Notes: generated by a model not told the origin, from the letters alone. A stretch of 64,000 nt of DNA from Sipunculus nudus (GCA_026874595.1 CM049306.1:20639019-20703018), one strand, 5' to 3'; positions 1 to 13,345 are shown, counted from the first letter of the stretch. Numbers and translations are program-made.

Positions 1-72
1 AACAATATAATATCGAATATCACAAGCAGGGGTATAGAAAAATTACAAATGGTATTTAAGGCAACATGTATG

Positions 73-115
<43 letters not shown>

Positions 116-1395
116 AAAACTATTCTAGGATAACTGAAGCAAGTTTAACATGCATATATATATCAGTAAATCAGTAGACTACCTCAGTTGGGGCTAGAAA
201 GCAGGGTACCATGCAGTCACTCCATATCACTGATTTCAAGTGGACTTTTTTAACAGAACCCTTCCATGCCATGAAACTGGTCCGAGACTAGAATGTGTTA
301 TCTGGCCAGCAAACCCCTGCCGGAATGAGACTTTCAAAAACGAGGGTACTGTTGGTGAATTGCAAAAGTAGCAGTGGCCCTTATTCCCAACAAAGGGCGG
401 CTTAAACAAAGGGGATCGCGCTTTATCACAATATAAACAACTAAAACATATGATGATGAATTAATAAGCGTTTTTTTTACGTAACACTCCTGAAAATATT
501 TTGAAAATGTGTTTTAAGATTTACCATAAAGCTTCAACAGAAAAACTAACCAGCAATCCAAAGGGAAAACATAATACCTATATATATACCATTAGTATAA
601 TAATGACTAAAATTGTGATTAAATTTCGAAACATCAGACCATTCCTGAAAGAACCAGATTAAATATATAATAGAAAATCAAGAGATTAAAAAAAAACTAA
701 AAATAATAATAATTTATCTTTTCTATTCACAAAAAAATAAAGGTGCAGTGGGAGGAATAGGGTTATACATATAGAGGATGGGGCGTGTTATTTTAAGGAA
801 CATTTCTAATGCTATCAAAGAGGGCTTCCGCTGAAGAAAGAACATAAGGTAATCTGGAATACGACGGCAGACGCCAGCGCTCTTGATTAGCGTACGCCTG
901 TTACTACAGCTCACTGACCAGAGATTAATAGAGGTCAGGAAATGACGTCATTACCACAAAAAACCCAAGTCTGTTTGAGTAATGGGTACCCCATTCTGTG
1001 TTTGGTATGTCGGGGGCAAGAACGGTCAAGCGGCGGGTGTTATATTTTGCCCTCATCCGTTTGACGCTATAGCCTTCAACAGACGATATGCATACTTCCT
1101 GCTTCTATAGCGAACAGTCGGGGTATCTGGATTATCTCAACACCGGAGCTTACAGAAATTGTTTTGTTTTTGTGGGGAAATTGACTTTGCATGTGTGTTC
1201 GGGGGGTGTGAGGTGGCGCCACATGTCTGAATGAGAGGGGTGTTCAGTGGTTCTTATGCTTGCATAAGCTTAATCAGAAATAATGAATTAAAAAAAAAAA
1301 CAGCGGTATAACGGACCCATAATTTCGGCATGCGACTTGTGACATCCAGGTTTTAGTGTTTATGCGATAATGCCGTTTTGAGAAGCTGGGAGAGA
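1..1395. other. Non-coding stretch, no gene seen
   Basis: No reading frame here has coding character, and I recognise no RNA gene or mobile element. A GA microsatellite lies at 76-111. A palindromic CRE-like TGACGTCA sits near 942. Confidence 0.6.
76..111. repeat. (GA)n microsatellite
   Basis: About 18 uninterrupted GA units can be read directly. Confidence 0.95.
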
Positions 1396-1396
1396 A

Positions 1397-1447
<51 letters not shown>

Positions 1448-1460
1448 TATAATAATATAT
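1396..1460. repeat. (AAT)n microsatellite at the LINE 3' end
   Basis: About 17 AAT units are followed by degenerate AT sequence. Its position directly beyond the LINE 3' region suggests it is the tail of that insertion. Confidence 0.85.
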
Positions 1461-1608
1461 TTAATTTATATAGCGCAAATTCAACAAAATAGTTATAAAA
1501 AGCGCTTTACAAGACACAAAGCACAGTTTTACTGAAACATAAAATGTAGATTCCTACTAAAGCAAAGATTCCTAAAAGAAAACCCTAATTTCTAAGAACT
1601 TCTAAAAG

Positions 1609-2645
1609 CTAATATAAAAAAGTAAGTTTTATGATTTTTTTTTTAAAAGAAGCTAAAGATGGTGAAGATCTGATTGAGTGTGGAAGTTCATTCCACTACC
1701 TTCGTGCCACAGCTGAGAAAGCTCTCGAATGACACATCTCACTTCGTGCTTTAGGAATCACTCTGGCCCTTGGTCAGATGACCTAAGCTGCCTGACTGGA
1801 ACATAAAAAGTTAAGAGGTTCCTAATGTAAATAGGCGATTGACCATTTATGGCTTTGTATACTAATAATAAAATTTTAAAATCGATGCGCTGTCGCACCT
1901 GGCGCCAATGGAGTTCTTTAATTGGTGTAATGTGGTCGCGCTTCTTGGCACCAGTTACAAGCCTAGCAGCTGCATTCTGCACTCTCTGTAGCCGGTCGAG
2001 AAACTTGTTAGGAAGACCACATAGCATAGAGTTGGAACAGTCAATCGTTGAACTGATGAACACATGAATTAATGTTATTGCATGGTGAATCTTGAGTTAG
2101 GAAACCCTTTATACTAGCTATATTACGCAGGTGGTAAAAAGCCAAACTACAAATATTATTTACCTGCTTGTCAAGGCAAAGCCCTTGGTCTAGCACTACC
2201 CACAGGTTTCTAGCACTGTTTATTGGCACAACTACAGAGTCAAATATGTTAAGAGTTTTCAATTGAATTTTTTACCTTTGCTGGTTTGTACCGATAATCA
2301 GAACCTCAGTTTTATCAGCATTGAGTTTAAGCAGATTCTGACACATCTAAACACCTATTTCATGCAAGCATGTTTCAAAGGTAGAAATAGGAACCTTTGA
2401 TTCTGGTTTAAATTATACATAAATTTGACTGTCATCAGCATAAATATGATAATCCATTCAATGCTGTCGTACTAATTCACCAAGCGGTAATGTGTAAATT
2501 GTAAAAAACAGAGGCCCCAGCGCAGAATCTTGTGGAACACCGTAGGTGATCTCAGCTGGAGAAGACTTATGACCTGCAACACTAATACACTGACTTCGAT
2601 TGCACAGGTATGACCTAATCCCTTGCAAGGCATCTCCAGTTATGT
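1609..2645 (-). pseudogene. LINE reverse transcriptase remnant
   Basis: Conceptual translation from 2645 downwards gives an RT palm fragment: a GIRSYLCNRSQ-like segment, GVPQDSALGP at about 2530, IYADDSQIY at about 2420, LNADKTEVLIIG at about 2310, then LAFYHLRNI and QNAAARLVTGAKKRD. The C-terminal part at 1758-2063 is the longest open piece. In-frame stops occur between the YADD block and the preceding block, after the YADD block and near the C-terminus, so no full-length product is possible. The catalytic YADD is preserved, but the upstream catalytic Asp motif is lost with the 5' truncation. Confidence 0.85.
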
Positions 2646-2650
2646 AGAAA

Positions 2651-3832
2651 TATCATGGCTCGATAAGAGCGCGGGGATAGGACACACAAGAACTCCGATG
2701 ACAGCTCAAGGCGAGAATCAGTCTCTGTTGATAGTCTGGTGGCACGGGGCCATTCATGGACAAAGTTAATATCAAAATAACGTTTTTTTTACCACCTCGC
2801 AAATCCTTAAAATTTAGAAGGATGCATCTCTCTGCATGATTTCTCAATCATGATCATACGCCATTTCCGGTTGGTAAACTTTTTTTGTTTGAAGGTATAA
2901 GGGGACTTGTTTCGGCAAAGTTAAGATTGGAATATCGTTTTTTTACCATACCTTAATCTTCAAATTATAGTAAGAAGCCAAACGTCTTGTACTGGTTACT
3001 TGGTTGGGTGGTTTGCTTGTTAGCTTAAGTGTAATGCAAATATCAATGAAAGGATGGTCACAGAGCAGCACCACGGTAATAATACGACATGTGGAACCAT
3101 GAACGCTATTGAACTGTATTTCTACATCAACCTATATCTCCCTGCTTAACCAACATGACAGCCCACCTGAAAATGTATATAAGAGATTTGGGGCCAGAGT
3201 GAATGTCAATCCTTTTGTATATAATTATACATTGATAATATTACATACAGCTTTATCCACGGTTTAATACCAGAAAAAAACACATATAGCTTCAGATTCG
3301 CCAGAGGGCCTTGCAGGACATCTTATAAAACCATGTTTAATACACAGTGAATGCAGCCTCTGCCCCTGCTCATGGTTATAGCATCAGATCATCCACTTCC
3401 AAACCTTACCATGCTTGATATAACTTCATGACCATCCGAGAATCAGTCCATCTCTCAACCGGGAACCAGTCTAACCTTAACTCTCAACCCAGCCTGCAGT
3501 ATAGTAAACTATACGCAAAACACGCTCAACTATATCTAATGTTGCTGAAAGGTTTCGAGCACTGGAGTGAGTGTAAATCTTACCGATTGTTTGAGTCTGA
3601 ATTCAGGACTCGAGTACTCTATTACTCCAGTAGGAATGCGTTTTGAAACATTTTTGCAGTTATTTATGCAGTTATTAACAGTCTGTTAATAATTTCATTA
3701 TCCGATATAAAATCTAAATACAGTGATTTTTTCACATTAAAACACACGTATTACTAGCTTAAAACCGAACACAGTATATTTTTGCATTTGCGAGCGCCCC
3801 ATGGATGAGACGGGTGATCAAATCTGAGTCGG
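2651..3832. other. Non-coding; two diverged copies of a ~65-bp segment
   Basis: A block starting CAAAGTTAA at 2761 recurs, diverged, at 2915 (offset about 154 bp). Both hold a T-run followed by TACCA and a CTTAA/CTT motif. Otherwise I see nothing in 3000-3832. Confidence 0.5.
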
Positions 3833-4240
3833 GTAATACCTATAGAGTAATCGAGTACCGAGATATGTAATACCCATCGAGTAATCGAGTATTGAATTAT
3901 CGAGTTAGGTAATACCTATCGGGTATCGAGTTAGGTTATACCTATCGAGTAATCGATTTAGGTAATATCTTTTGAGTAATCAAGTTAGGTAATACCTATC
4001 GAGTAATCGGGTATCGAGTTATCGAGTTAATTAATGCCTATAAAGTAATCGAGTTAGGTAATACCTATCGAGTAATCGGGTAACGAGTTATCGAGTTAAT
4101 TAATGCCTATAAAGTAATCGAGTCATCGAGTGCCGAGTTAACGAGTTAGACTATTTCTATCGAGTAATCGAGTATCGATTTAGGTAATAGCTATCGATTG
4201 TCGAGTATCGAGTAAGGTAATACCTATCGAGTCATAGAGT
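3833..4240. repeat. Degenerate minisatellite built on an ATCGAGTTAGGTAATACCT-type monomer
   Basis: Variants of GAGTAATCGAGT and AGGTAATACCTATCG recur throughout. Two adjacent blocks starting at about 3984 and 4053 share a longer ~69-bp composite unit (GTTAGGTAATACCTATCGAG followed by a TTAATTAATGCC segment), so a second-order repeat is forming inside a shorter one. Confidence 0.85.
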
Positions 4241-7200
4241 CCAAAATCTGCTGCCGAACCCGAACTCAAAGTGTCCAAGCTTCGATTCGTGATAACCTGT
4301 AACAGAGACTTGTCATAACAATTATCCCCACATCGCAAAGTTTAATATGCTAAGGTTCTTCGAGGAAAATAAACAATATCGATCCAGCTTGTCCCCTTCG
4401 ATACATGTGTAACATGACAGTTGCATGCACGTGGCACGGACAACGAGATGAGATGTCTCTTAGAAAGTTCCCTGAAAAAAAGACAACTACTCGCTGCTGT
4501 GGTATTCTGAATAAATGGACTGGAAAGACCCTATATTATAGTGTGTTCTCACTGGATAGGCAGGATACAGACAAGGCTGAGAAATACATGTATGCCCTAA
4601 CATATGTTCCCGGCGGTTTAATTACATCTTTGTGGCATACAAAAAGCCGGCGACGTCAAGGTGTGCCGGCTGCATGTCGACGGGCGAGCGAACATCTGTC
4701 ATAAGAGCAATATAAATAATTAGGGACGCGTGCCACAAAACATATGTAGAGTCATAAAGGACCTCTAGCCGGCTACCGTCTACGAAGCATTTTCACGTGA
4801 CCAGCTTTTTTCAGACATTCCATTGTACTTTATGGTATATGCTGGCACTCCGGTGTGGCATTAATTTTACACTTTCATAATGTGTTTTCGGGTTTCCTGT
4901 GTGCGCGCATATATAAATTACATGCGTGTACACACACTCCCTCAACACAGGCAAGTATAAAAGCAGGTTTAACTGTATACGGCTTAGTGTTGTTATTATT
5001 GAAAATACCCCAAATATTAATTTAGAACACCAAATATTTTTATTTGTGTGTGAGATGAATGTGTACACGCACGGGCCTACACGGACTAGTCCACGTATGT
5101 GTTTACAATAATGTTCAATATGTGAATGTCTATTCATATATTTATGCCTTTGCCGAGTAGCACGTATTTGTGTTTTCCCTTAATAAGTATGTTTCTTGGA
5201 TAGTTCCTTGGTTGGTTGTTTTTCTAGTTATCAAATATTCTCATAAACGGACGGACAGACGGATTTTCATGAAACTTTGAGGGGGGGGGGGGGGGGGCTA
5301 GGGTCGGGCCACAGAAGAACCAATTAATTAAATTCGGAGATAATCAAGCAGGGACGCTAATATAAGTTTTTAATTTAAAGAAATCCTTTTAGTTGTTTGA
5401 AAGCTTGATGTCATATCCAAACCGAAAGCCATTGATATTCACTGGTATAATGTAGGGGTTGTTTTGGTCTAGAGCTGACACAGACAGCTGGCTGTCATTC
5501 AACTATATACGCCTTTTCTGTATACATGAAAGAGAAACGTTTGCATAGAATCATGGCGGCGTTATTCATGTTCAGACTACAAACATTTTTTTTCTGCTGC
5601 TGTCCGTCTTTGCTCTAAATCTCCAATACTGCTGATTTTCTAAAGCTGGTCTTTGGTCAGTTATAGTCACAGTTGACAGATTTGCACGCACCTGATATTC
5701 ATTTTTTACATTGACCTAATTTTCAAGGACTTCACTTACTACCGACGATTGTGGACCTCTAGTTAATATTTAAATTGTAATGTTTGCTACTTCGTTGTAA
5801 CATTTAACTGTAAAAGTATCATATACACAAGACATAAATGGAAACCTGTGTGTTAAACTTTGATCACGTAAACTGTTAATATATGGACCAGATGGACCAA
5901 ATTTTCAAAACCATATAGTTCTTCTTTTTGTTGCGTTTTGTTGCGTTTGAAATATGCGAATACTCATACATAATATATGCTTCTCTTGACATATGTATAT
6001 TCGGAACAGAGCAAACATGAAATTATATATTAATGGAAAATAGCAAAGTGGAACCGTGTTTTTTTGGGCGTGTCTTTGTTTTGGTTTTGTCGACGCGCGT
6101 TGAATGAAACAGAAAGTAGCGTACTAGCCATGATTATACAATGGTGAGGAGATAATCAATAATTAATGTGTTTCGTCGGAAAATGAAGCTCGTTTTATTT
6201 TGCGGAAATCGAAAGTGTCTATTTTGGGAACGATACAGAGTTGGTCGTTTATATAAACATGACTGGGCCTAGATTGTTTATAACCACGGTGCCGGGCTAT
6301 GTCGTTATGCTTCCTCCTTATGTGAGCGCTCTATTATATATATATACACATATATTTATGTTATTGTTTACATATTCTATATCTACATACCCGCATGCAT
6401 ATAATAAAATATAATGTAATATAATATACATGTAATATGATATATACATATAAAATGAATTCATATATATATATATATATATATGCGTCCATATATAATT
6501 ATTTTTTTTTTAAATATATATGCTTGTGTATGCATGTATGTATGTTTATGTATGTATGTATGTATATAGGTAACGTATGTTGATGTTTGTACGTATATAT
6601 TATATGTATAAATGTATGTATATGCATACATTTATGTCTGTCCGCGTGTGTTCTTAATGAATTGGAATATCATTTACTTATATATTTATAGATATATATA
6701 AATATATATATATATGTATATGTGTGTGGGTGAGGGTGTGTGTGTGTGTGTGTGTGTTTATCAACATAAACATATATACAGGCAACAACTTCTGACATTT
6801 GTAAAAGTGAATGAGAAAACCGTTTATATCACGGAATGAAAGCTTGGGCTTATTCACAATGCCAGGAATCGAAGAATGGTTTGATTCTTTCGTTTTTTTA
6901 TTGGAACATGGTATAATAGTACAGTGACACAAACAAGGCAACCGCACTTAGAGCATGCAATTATAATCGGGTAAATAAAAAACAACAAGATTTGATCTTA
7001 TATAGTAAACGTTTATGAACAGAACTCTTCCCTATAAAGGGAATGTGCATGGAAAATAGGTGTTGCTAACTGGAATGTATACCATGCAGCTTTCAACAAA
7101 CATGTTATTTTTATTTCAGTCAGTACCTCTGCTAGAAAGTAAGACACATTTGCATGTACATCCTTTAGATTGTAAACTTGACAATTGTGCACCAATGCAG

Positions 7201-7433
7201 GCCACACCGTTCCATAAGAACTTAATGCATGTATGGGTTAATGGCTGCTTTACCTTGTATATGACTGACAATTTGATAAAGCGCTACTTTAAAGAAGTGT
7301 GTCTTTATACATGCATGAACTGAGGAGGTTCTGCTTTCACTTATGTTTGTTTGTTCATTTCATGATATGTTATTAAACCGATTTATATGATTTTGGTACG
7401 GATTCGGATATATAGAATGCACCCTTGAGAGAA

Positions 7434-7438
<5 letters not shown>
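4241..7438. other. Non-coding; poly-G tract and TA/TG-rich patches
   Basis: I see no gene. A run of about 17 G lies at 5281-5297, inside sequence (about 5197-5350) that resembles the remnant repeat family described at 34148, 53441 and 56505. From 6335 to 6760 the DNA is an interrupted mix of TA, TATG and TG repeats, ending in (TG)n at about 6735-6757. A short open frame at 4405-4704 has no recognisable domain. Confidence 0.5.

Positions 7439-7496
<58 letters not shown>
7439..7496. repeat. (TA)n microsatellite
   Basis: About 29 perfect TA units. Confidence 0.95.
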
Positions 7497-7499
<3 letters not shown>

Positions 7500-9561
7500 G
7501 ATCTAGAATATATTTTCGCTAACATATACTGTCTCCACTGTCAGTGACTGGTTTGGGTGCAGCAACTTAGCGTTGCCTTTATACTCGATCATGCACCTAC
7601 CATTGTCAACAGAATGAACTAAAGGGTCTGTATGGCGGAGAGGGCGGGGGGGGGGGGGGGCGGCGTTGAACAATTAAGCTTCTTTGGAATTAAACAGATA
7701 GTCTGGATTCAGTCGTGTGTGTGTGGGGGGGGGGGGGCGTGGGTCGCTGAGGTGTACTCTGTATTGGGAGCTCCTATATATGGGAGCATATGCGTTCATC
7801 CCAGTTCGTCTATATGTGTTCGTGTGATTGTTCACAGCATAACTCACACACTTAACCATCAACGGAATCGCATGATATTTCCAGGGCATTTCTTGAATGG
7901 AAGAATGAAGAATCGATTACATTTTGGTGTTAATTCGGCACCGGATACAGTTTCAGGAACGTCACCAAGGAATATTCACAAATGTACAGCCACTCATGCA
8001 GAAATGAATCTAGGAATATGGGCCGAATATGTGGACGTAAAACGGGTTTAGGAGCATCCCACAATAAGGAGACCCCCTACACATAGCGGAGGCTTGCACT
8101 GCGTTTACTCCAGAGAGGGTCGTCTCTTTTGCTTAATATCCATACATGAAGGAAAGAGGGCTATATTCTTCTTGATATTATTTATCAAAAATGAAGATGT
8201 TCCCTTGACATGTGCATGTATTGTTAAAAACCATACTCTGCATTTTATATTTATGCCAATTACGTATTTCTTTTCTTATTGCATCCACTTCTAACAGGTG
8301 TCGGTTTATATGTGCTCATGCATGTTACGCATGCAAGGGTTCTACTTTCAATGGGAACGAGTTGAGATGAATTTTATTGAATTTTTTTACAAGCTTAGGG
8401 TGATAACAAATATCCGAACAAAGTCTGAATTGCAAGCCGGAAATCTCTGTACGATTATGCACGCTGATCACAGCTGCGCGTCATATTTCCTTATTTATGT
8501 ACAACCGTGTATTTCGTTCCTTTTTATGAATAAATAAATAAAATTGTAACTAACTCAATTATATTAAATATCCGTGAAATAAGCAGGAAAACTCCTACTC
8601 TTTTTTTTATTAAACAATATTAGAACTTTTAATTTCTCAAATGCTGTCTGAATGAGAGGTTACTCATAAAAGCAAACATTCATATAGGTGTCAAGGTAAT
8701 TATTTACCAACCATAAAATGTCTTGTGTGTATGTGTATATGTTACGCATGCGATGATTTGGCATTTAACGATATAAGGCATGCATTTGATGACAAGCACA
8801 AAAGGCTATTAGGTGTTCTGCATCTAAGAACCATTCTGTAACATGGTTCATGTTGGCATCAGAATAAAACTGACTGGTACAAAAGACAAAATCGACACAC
8901 AAAGATCGGATCCAGTGTGAAAACTGAGACATTCGACAAAGGTGGGTGTCTGAATTTTCAACAGTCAATATAAAGGCGTCTTCAGTGATAGCGCTAAGTA
9001 AGGATACATTGTGTGGACTAAGCAAGCTTTGTCATGCCCCGATAATATATATGTATGACAAGACCAGTCTACTCGTGACGAGCAGAAGTATTTTAAACAC
9101 TCACGCTCATGCATCGATAGCTCCTTACTTAATAAATGATAAAAGACTACTGAAGAATGATTCATGTAACAAGAAATTGATTCTTAGAATACGACATTAA
9201 CTCTGCGTAATCAAAGGACGTACACCTGTTTTATAAAAAGCGGAAAATATCGGTAGGGCACAACAGAGAATATACCATGCTTGTATCTGCATGTGCTATA
9301 CAAGTGGTACAATTATAAATATATTATGCATGTGTACTCCATAAATCTTGATGAATAATATGCGAAACTACTGATGTTAATTATACAAAATAAATCTAAA
9401 GATACTTCCATTTCCATTTCTTTGTTACTTTGTCAATAGACCAATAGAAACCTGCACACACTTAGTACAGGCGTGAGTCATATCCGTTGCTGATAACGAC
9501 CGTTTACAGTTTATATATATTGATGACTGAGTTAATTTATGATAACATGAGATGTATATAT
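7497..9561. other. Non-coding, no gene seen
   Basis: G-runs occur near 7645-7661 and 7724-7738. An open frame at 7632-8051 is created largely by these G-runs and shows no domain. The rest is AT-rich sequence without a recognisable element. Confidence 0.45.
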
Positions 9562-9617
9562 CGAACTCCTCAGTGAAAACAAGATGATGTGATATGGTAA
9601 ATGTTATCTTTTCTCGC
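9562..9617 (+). repeat. Left copy of a ~55-bp direct repeat bracketing the 120-bp satellite
   Basis: The segment beginning CGAACTCCTCAGTGAAAACA is found again at 13214 with about 5 differences over 55 bases. Similarity stops on both sides. It may be a terminal piece of a satellite-carrying element, or a by-product of the unequal exchange that built the array. Confidence 0.8.
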
Positions 9618-9769
9618 TTTCCCGTTTGTTATCGGTTTGAAGTGTTGTCCATTCCGGCTCTTTCTCGTATCAAAACGAGTTTCCTTAATTCTATGTTGTG
9701 TTTCTCATCTCTCCTCTTCAGTGTCTCTTACCAAGAATTCTGTGGATTATTCCATAGCCTAGATCTTTG

Positions 9770-12700
9770 AACCACCTGTTCTTTTTATTCTTCCTTTGTC
9801 AATTTTTATTCTCTTTCGTACCACGACCGTTTTTGGAGTCTAAATTTGCCTTGACCTTTTGGGTTCTATATGTATTTTTCTGAATTCTCTCGTTCCATCT
9901 ATACTCTTTCTTATCATTCTTCATTCCACCTACCCTTTCTAATCATTTTTCGTTCCAGCTAACCATTTCTTATACTTTTAGGTTCCATCTACCCGCTTCT
10001 TATTCCTTTTGGTTCCATCTACCCATTTCTTATTCTTTTTGGTTTCATTAAGCCATTTCTTATCTTTTTTTTGTTTCACCTACCCATTTCTTTTCCTTTT
10101 TCGTTACACCTACCCTCTTATTCTTCTTCGTTCCATCTACTCTTTCTTTGTCCTTCTACGTTCCATCTACCCATTCTTATCCTTTTTTTTTTTGTTCCAT
10201 CTTCCTATTTCTTATCCTTTTTTTGTTCCGCCTACCCATTTCTTTTCCATTTTCGTTCCACCTACCCATTTCTTGTTCTCTGTTCTTCCTACTAATCATT
10301 TCTTATTCTTTTTTGTTCCATCTACCCAGCTTATTCTTCTTTGTTCCATTAACACTTTCCTTTTTCTACTTTGTTCCACCTACCAATTTCTTATTAATCT
10401 CAGTTCCATCTACCTATTTCTTATTCTTCTTTTATCCACTTACCCTTTCCTTATTCTTCTTCTTTCCACCTTCCTATTTCTTTTTCTTCTTTGTTCCACC
10501 TACCAATTTCTTATTAATCTCAGTTCCATTTACCTATTTCTTATTCTTCTTTTATCCATCTACCCTTTCCTTATTCTTCTTCGTTCCACCTTCCTATTTC
10601 TTTTTCTTCTTTGTTCCACCTACCAATTTCTTATTAATCTCAGTTCCATCTACCTATTTCTTATTCTTCTTTGATTCATCTACCCTTTCCTTATTCTTCT
10701 TCGTTCACCTTCCTATTTCTTTTTCTTCTTTGTTCCACCTACCAATTTCTTATTAATCTCAGTTCCATCTACCTATTTTTTATTCTTCTTTGATCCATCT
10801 ACCCTTTCCTTATTCTTCTTCGTTCCTACTTCCTATTTCTTTTTCTTCTTTGTTCCACCTACCAATTTCTTATTAATCTCAGTTCCATCTACCTATTTCT
10901 TATTCTTCTTTGATCCATCTACCCTTTCCTTATTCTTCTTCGTTCCACCTTCCTATTTCTTTTTCTTCTTTGTTCCACCTACCAATTTCTTATTAATCTC
11001 AGTTCCATCTACCTATTTCTTATTCTTCTTTGATCCATCTACCCTTTCCTTATTCTTCTTCGTTCCACTTTCCTATTTCTTTTTCTTCTTTGTTCCACCT
11101 ACCAATTTCTTATTAATCTCAGTTCCATCTACCTATTTCTTATTCTTCTTTTATCCATCTACCCTTTCCTTATTCTTCTTCGTTCCACCTTCCTATTTCT
11201 TTTTCTTCTTTGTTCCACCTACTAATTTCTTATTAATCTCAGTTCCATCTACCTATTTCTTATTCTTCTTTGATCCATCTACCCTTTCCGTATTCTTCTT
11301 CGTTCCACCTTCCTATTTCTTTTTCTTCTTTGTTCCACCTACCAATTTCTTATTAATCTCAGTTCCATCTACCTATTTCTTATTCTTCTTTGATCCATCT
11401 ACACTTTCCTTATTCTTCTTCGTTCCACCTTCCTATTTCTTTTTCTTCTTTGTTCCACCTACCAATTTCTTATTAATCTCAGTTCCATCCACCTATTTCT
11501 TATTCTTCTTTTATCCATCTACCCTTTCCTTATTCTTCTTCGTTCCACCTTCCTATTTCTTTTTCTTCTTTGTTCCACCTACCAATTTCTTATTAATCTC
11601 AGTTCCATCTACCTATTTCTTATTCTTCTTTTATCCATCTACCCTTTCCTTATTCTTCTTCGTTCCACCTTCCTATTTCTTTTTCTTCTTTGTTCCACCT
11701 ACCAATTTCTTATTTATCTCAGTTCCATCTACCTATTTCTTATTCTTCTTTTATCCATCTACCCTTTCCTTATTCTTCTTCGTTCCACCTTCCTATTTCT
11801 TTTTCTTCTTTGTTCCACCTACCAATTTCTTATTAATCTCAGTTCCATCTACCTATTTCTTATTCTTCTTTTATCCATCTACCCTTTCCTTATTCTTCTT
11901 CGTTCCACCTTCCTATTTCTTTTTCTTCTTTGTTCCACCTACCAATTTCTCATTAATCTCAGTTCCATCTACCTATTTCTTATTCTTCTTTTATCCATCT
12001 ACCCTTTCCTTATTCTTTCGTTCCACCTTCCTATTTCTTTTTCTTCTTTGTTCCACCTACCAATTTCTTATTTATCTCAGTTCCATCTACCTATTTCTTA
12101 TTCTTCTTTTATCCATCTACCCTTTCCTTATTCTTCTTCGTTCCACCTTCCTATTTCTTTTTCTTCTTTGTTCCACCTACTAATTTCTTATTAATCTCAG
12201 TTCCATCTACCTATTTCTTATTCTTCTTTGATCCATCAACCCTTTCCTTATTCTTCTTCGTTCCACCTTCCTATTTCTTTTTCTTCTTTGTTCCACCTAC
12301 CAATTTCTTATTAATCTCAGTTCCATCTACCTATTTCTTATTCTTCTTTTATCCATCTACCCTTTTCTTATTCTTCTTCGTTCCACCTTCCTATTTCTTT
12401 TTCTTCTTTGTTCCACCTACCAATTTCTTATTAATCTCAGTTCCATCTACCTATTTCTTATTCTTCTTTTATCCATCTACCCTTTCCTTATTCTTCTTCG
12501 TTCCACCTTCCTATTTCTTTTTCTTCTTTGTTCCACCTACCAATTTCTTATTAATCTCAGTTCCATCTACCTATTTCTTATTCTTCTTTTATCCATCTAC
12601 CCTTTCCTTATTCTTCTTCGTTCCACCTTCCTATTTCTTTTTCTTCTTTGTTCCACCTACTAATTTCTTATTAATCTCGGTTCCATCTACCTATTTCTTA

Positions 12701-13345
12701 TTCTTCTTTTATCCATCTACCCTTTCCTTATTCTTCTTCGTTCCACCTTCCTATTTCTTTTTCTTCTTTGTTCCACCTACCAATTTCTTATTAATCTCAG
12801 TTCCATCTACCTATTTCTTATTCTTCTTTTATCCATCTACCCTTTCCTTATTCTTCTTCGTTCCACCTTCCTATTTCTTTTTCTTCTTTGTTCCACCTAC
12901 CAATTTCTTATTAATCTTAGTTCCGTCTACCCATTTCATATCCTTATTTAAACAATCTACTCATTTCTTATTCTTCTTTGATCCATCTTCTCTTTCCTTA
13001 ATCTTCTTCATTCCATCTATTCATTTCATATTCTTCTTCGATCTTTCTTCTCTTTCCTGGTTCTTCTTCGGTCTACCTACCCATTTCTTATTCTCCTTTG
13101 TTCCATCTATCCATGTCATATTCTTCTGCGTTTCATCTACCTATTTCTTATTCTTCTTTGTTCCATCTACCAATTTCTAATTCTTTTTCTTTCCACCTAC
13201 CTATTTCCACCTACGAACTCCTCAGTGAAAACAATATGATGCGATATGATAAATATTATCTTTTTTTCGCCCCCTATCTTATTCTTATTTCTTATTCCTC
13301 TTTATTCCATCTACTAATTTTTTATTCGTTTTATTTCCTTATTCT
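9770..13345 (+). repeat. Pyrimidine-rich satellite: 120-bp higher-order repeat of four 30-bp monomers
   Basis: From about 10370 to 12930 there are 22 copies of a 120-bp unit, nearly all exactly 120 bp apart; one spacing is 119 and one is 118. Each unit holds four related 30-bp monomers that start TTGTTCCACC, CAGTTCCATC, TTGATCCATC (or TTTATCCATC) and TCGTTCCACC and mostly end TTATTCTTCT. The flanks (9770-10370 and 12930-13345) contain the same ~30-bp monomer in diverged, unphased form, so the centre is homogenised and the edges are older. The plus strand is about 82% pyrimidine with roughly 3% G by my count. Long Phe/Leu-rich open frames here (for example 10009-10674) follow from the 30-bp phase and are not called as genes. 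Confidence 0.95.
13214..13270 (+). repeat. Right copy of the bracketing ~55-bp direct repeat
   Basis: Second copy of the 9562 segment, in the same orientation, embedded in the last diverged monomers. Differences are mainly transitions (T/C, G/A), consistent with an old duplication. Confidence 0.8.

Larger units (their letters stand above)
1396..2650 (-). mobile_element. 5'-truncated non-LTR retrotransposon (CR1/Jockey-like LINE), decayed
   Basis: The minus strand encodes, in order, the RT motif B block (GVPQDSALGP), the YADD catalytic motif, a thumb/connection region and the typical CR1-type C-terminus (NAAARLVTG, WNELPHSIR). After the coding stop at 1609 there is a short 3' region containing AGCGC and GCGCTTTAC, then an AAT-rich tail at 1396-1460. 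A microsatellite tail is usual for this LINE group. The 5' part (endonuclease and the first RT motifs) is missing, as expected for truncated target-primed insertion. Several stops and frame breaks mark it as dead. Clade assignment beyond CR1/Jockey-like is inference. Confidence 0.85.

Noticed and set aside
10009-10756. Phe/Leu-rich 'membrane protein' open frames
   Set aside because: They are produced by the 30-bp pyrimidine-rich monomers in phase and end as soon as the monomer with TTAATCTC falls in frame.
9770-13345. CRISPR array
   Set aside because: Copies are contiguous, with no unique spacers between repeats; the context is eukaryotic satellite DNA.
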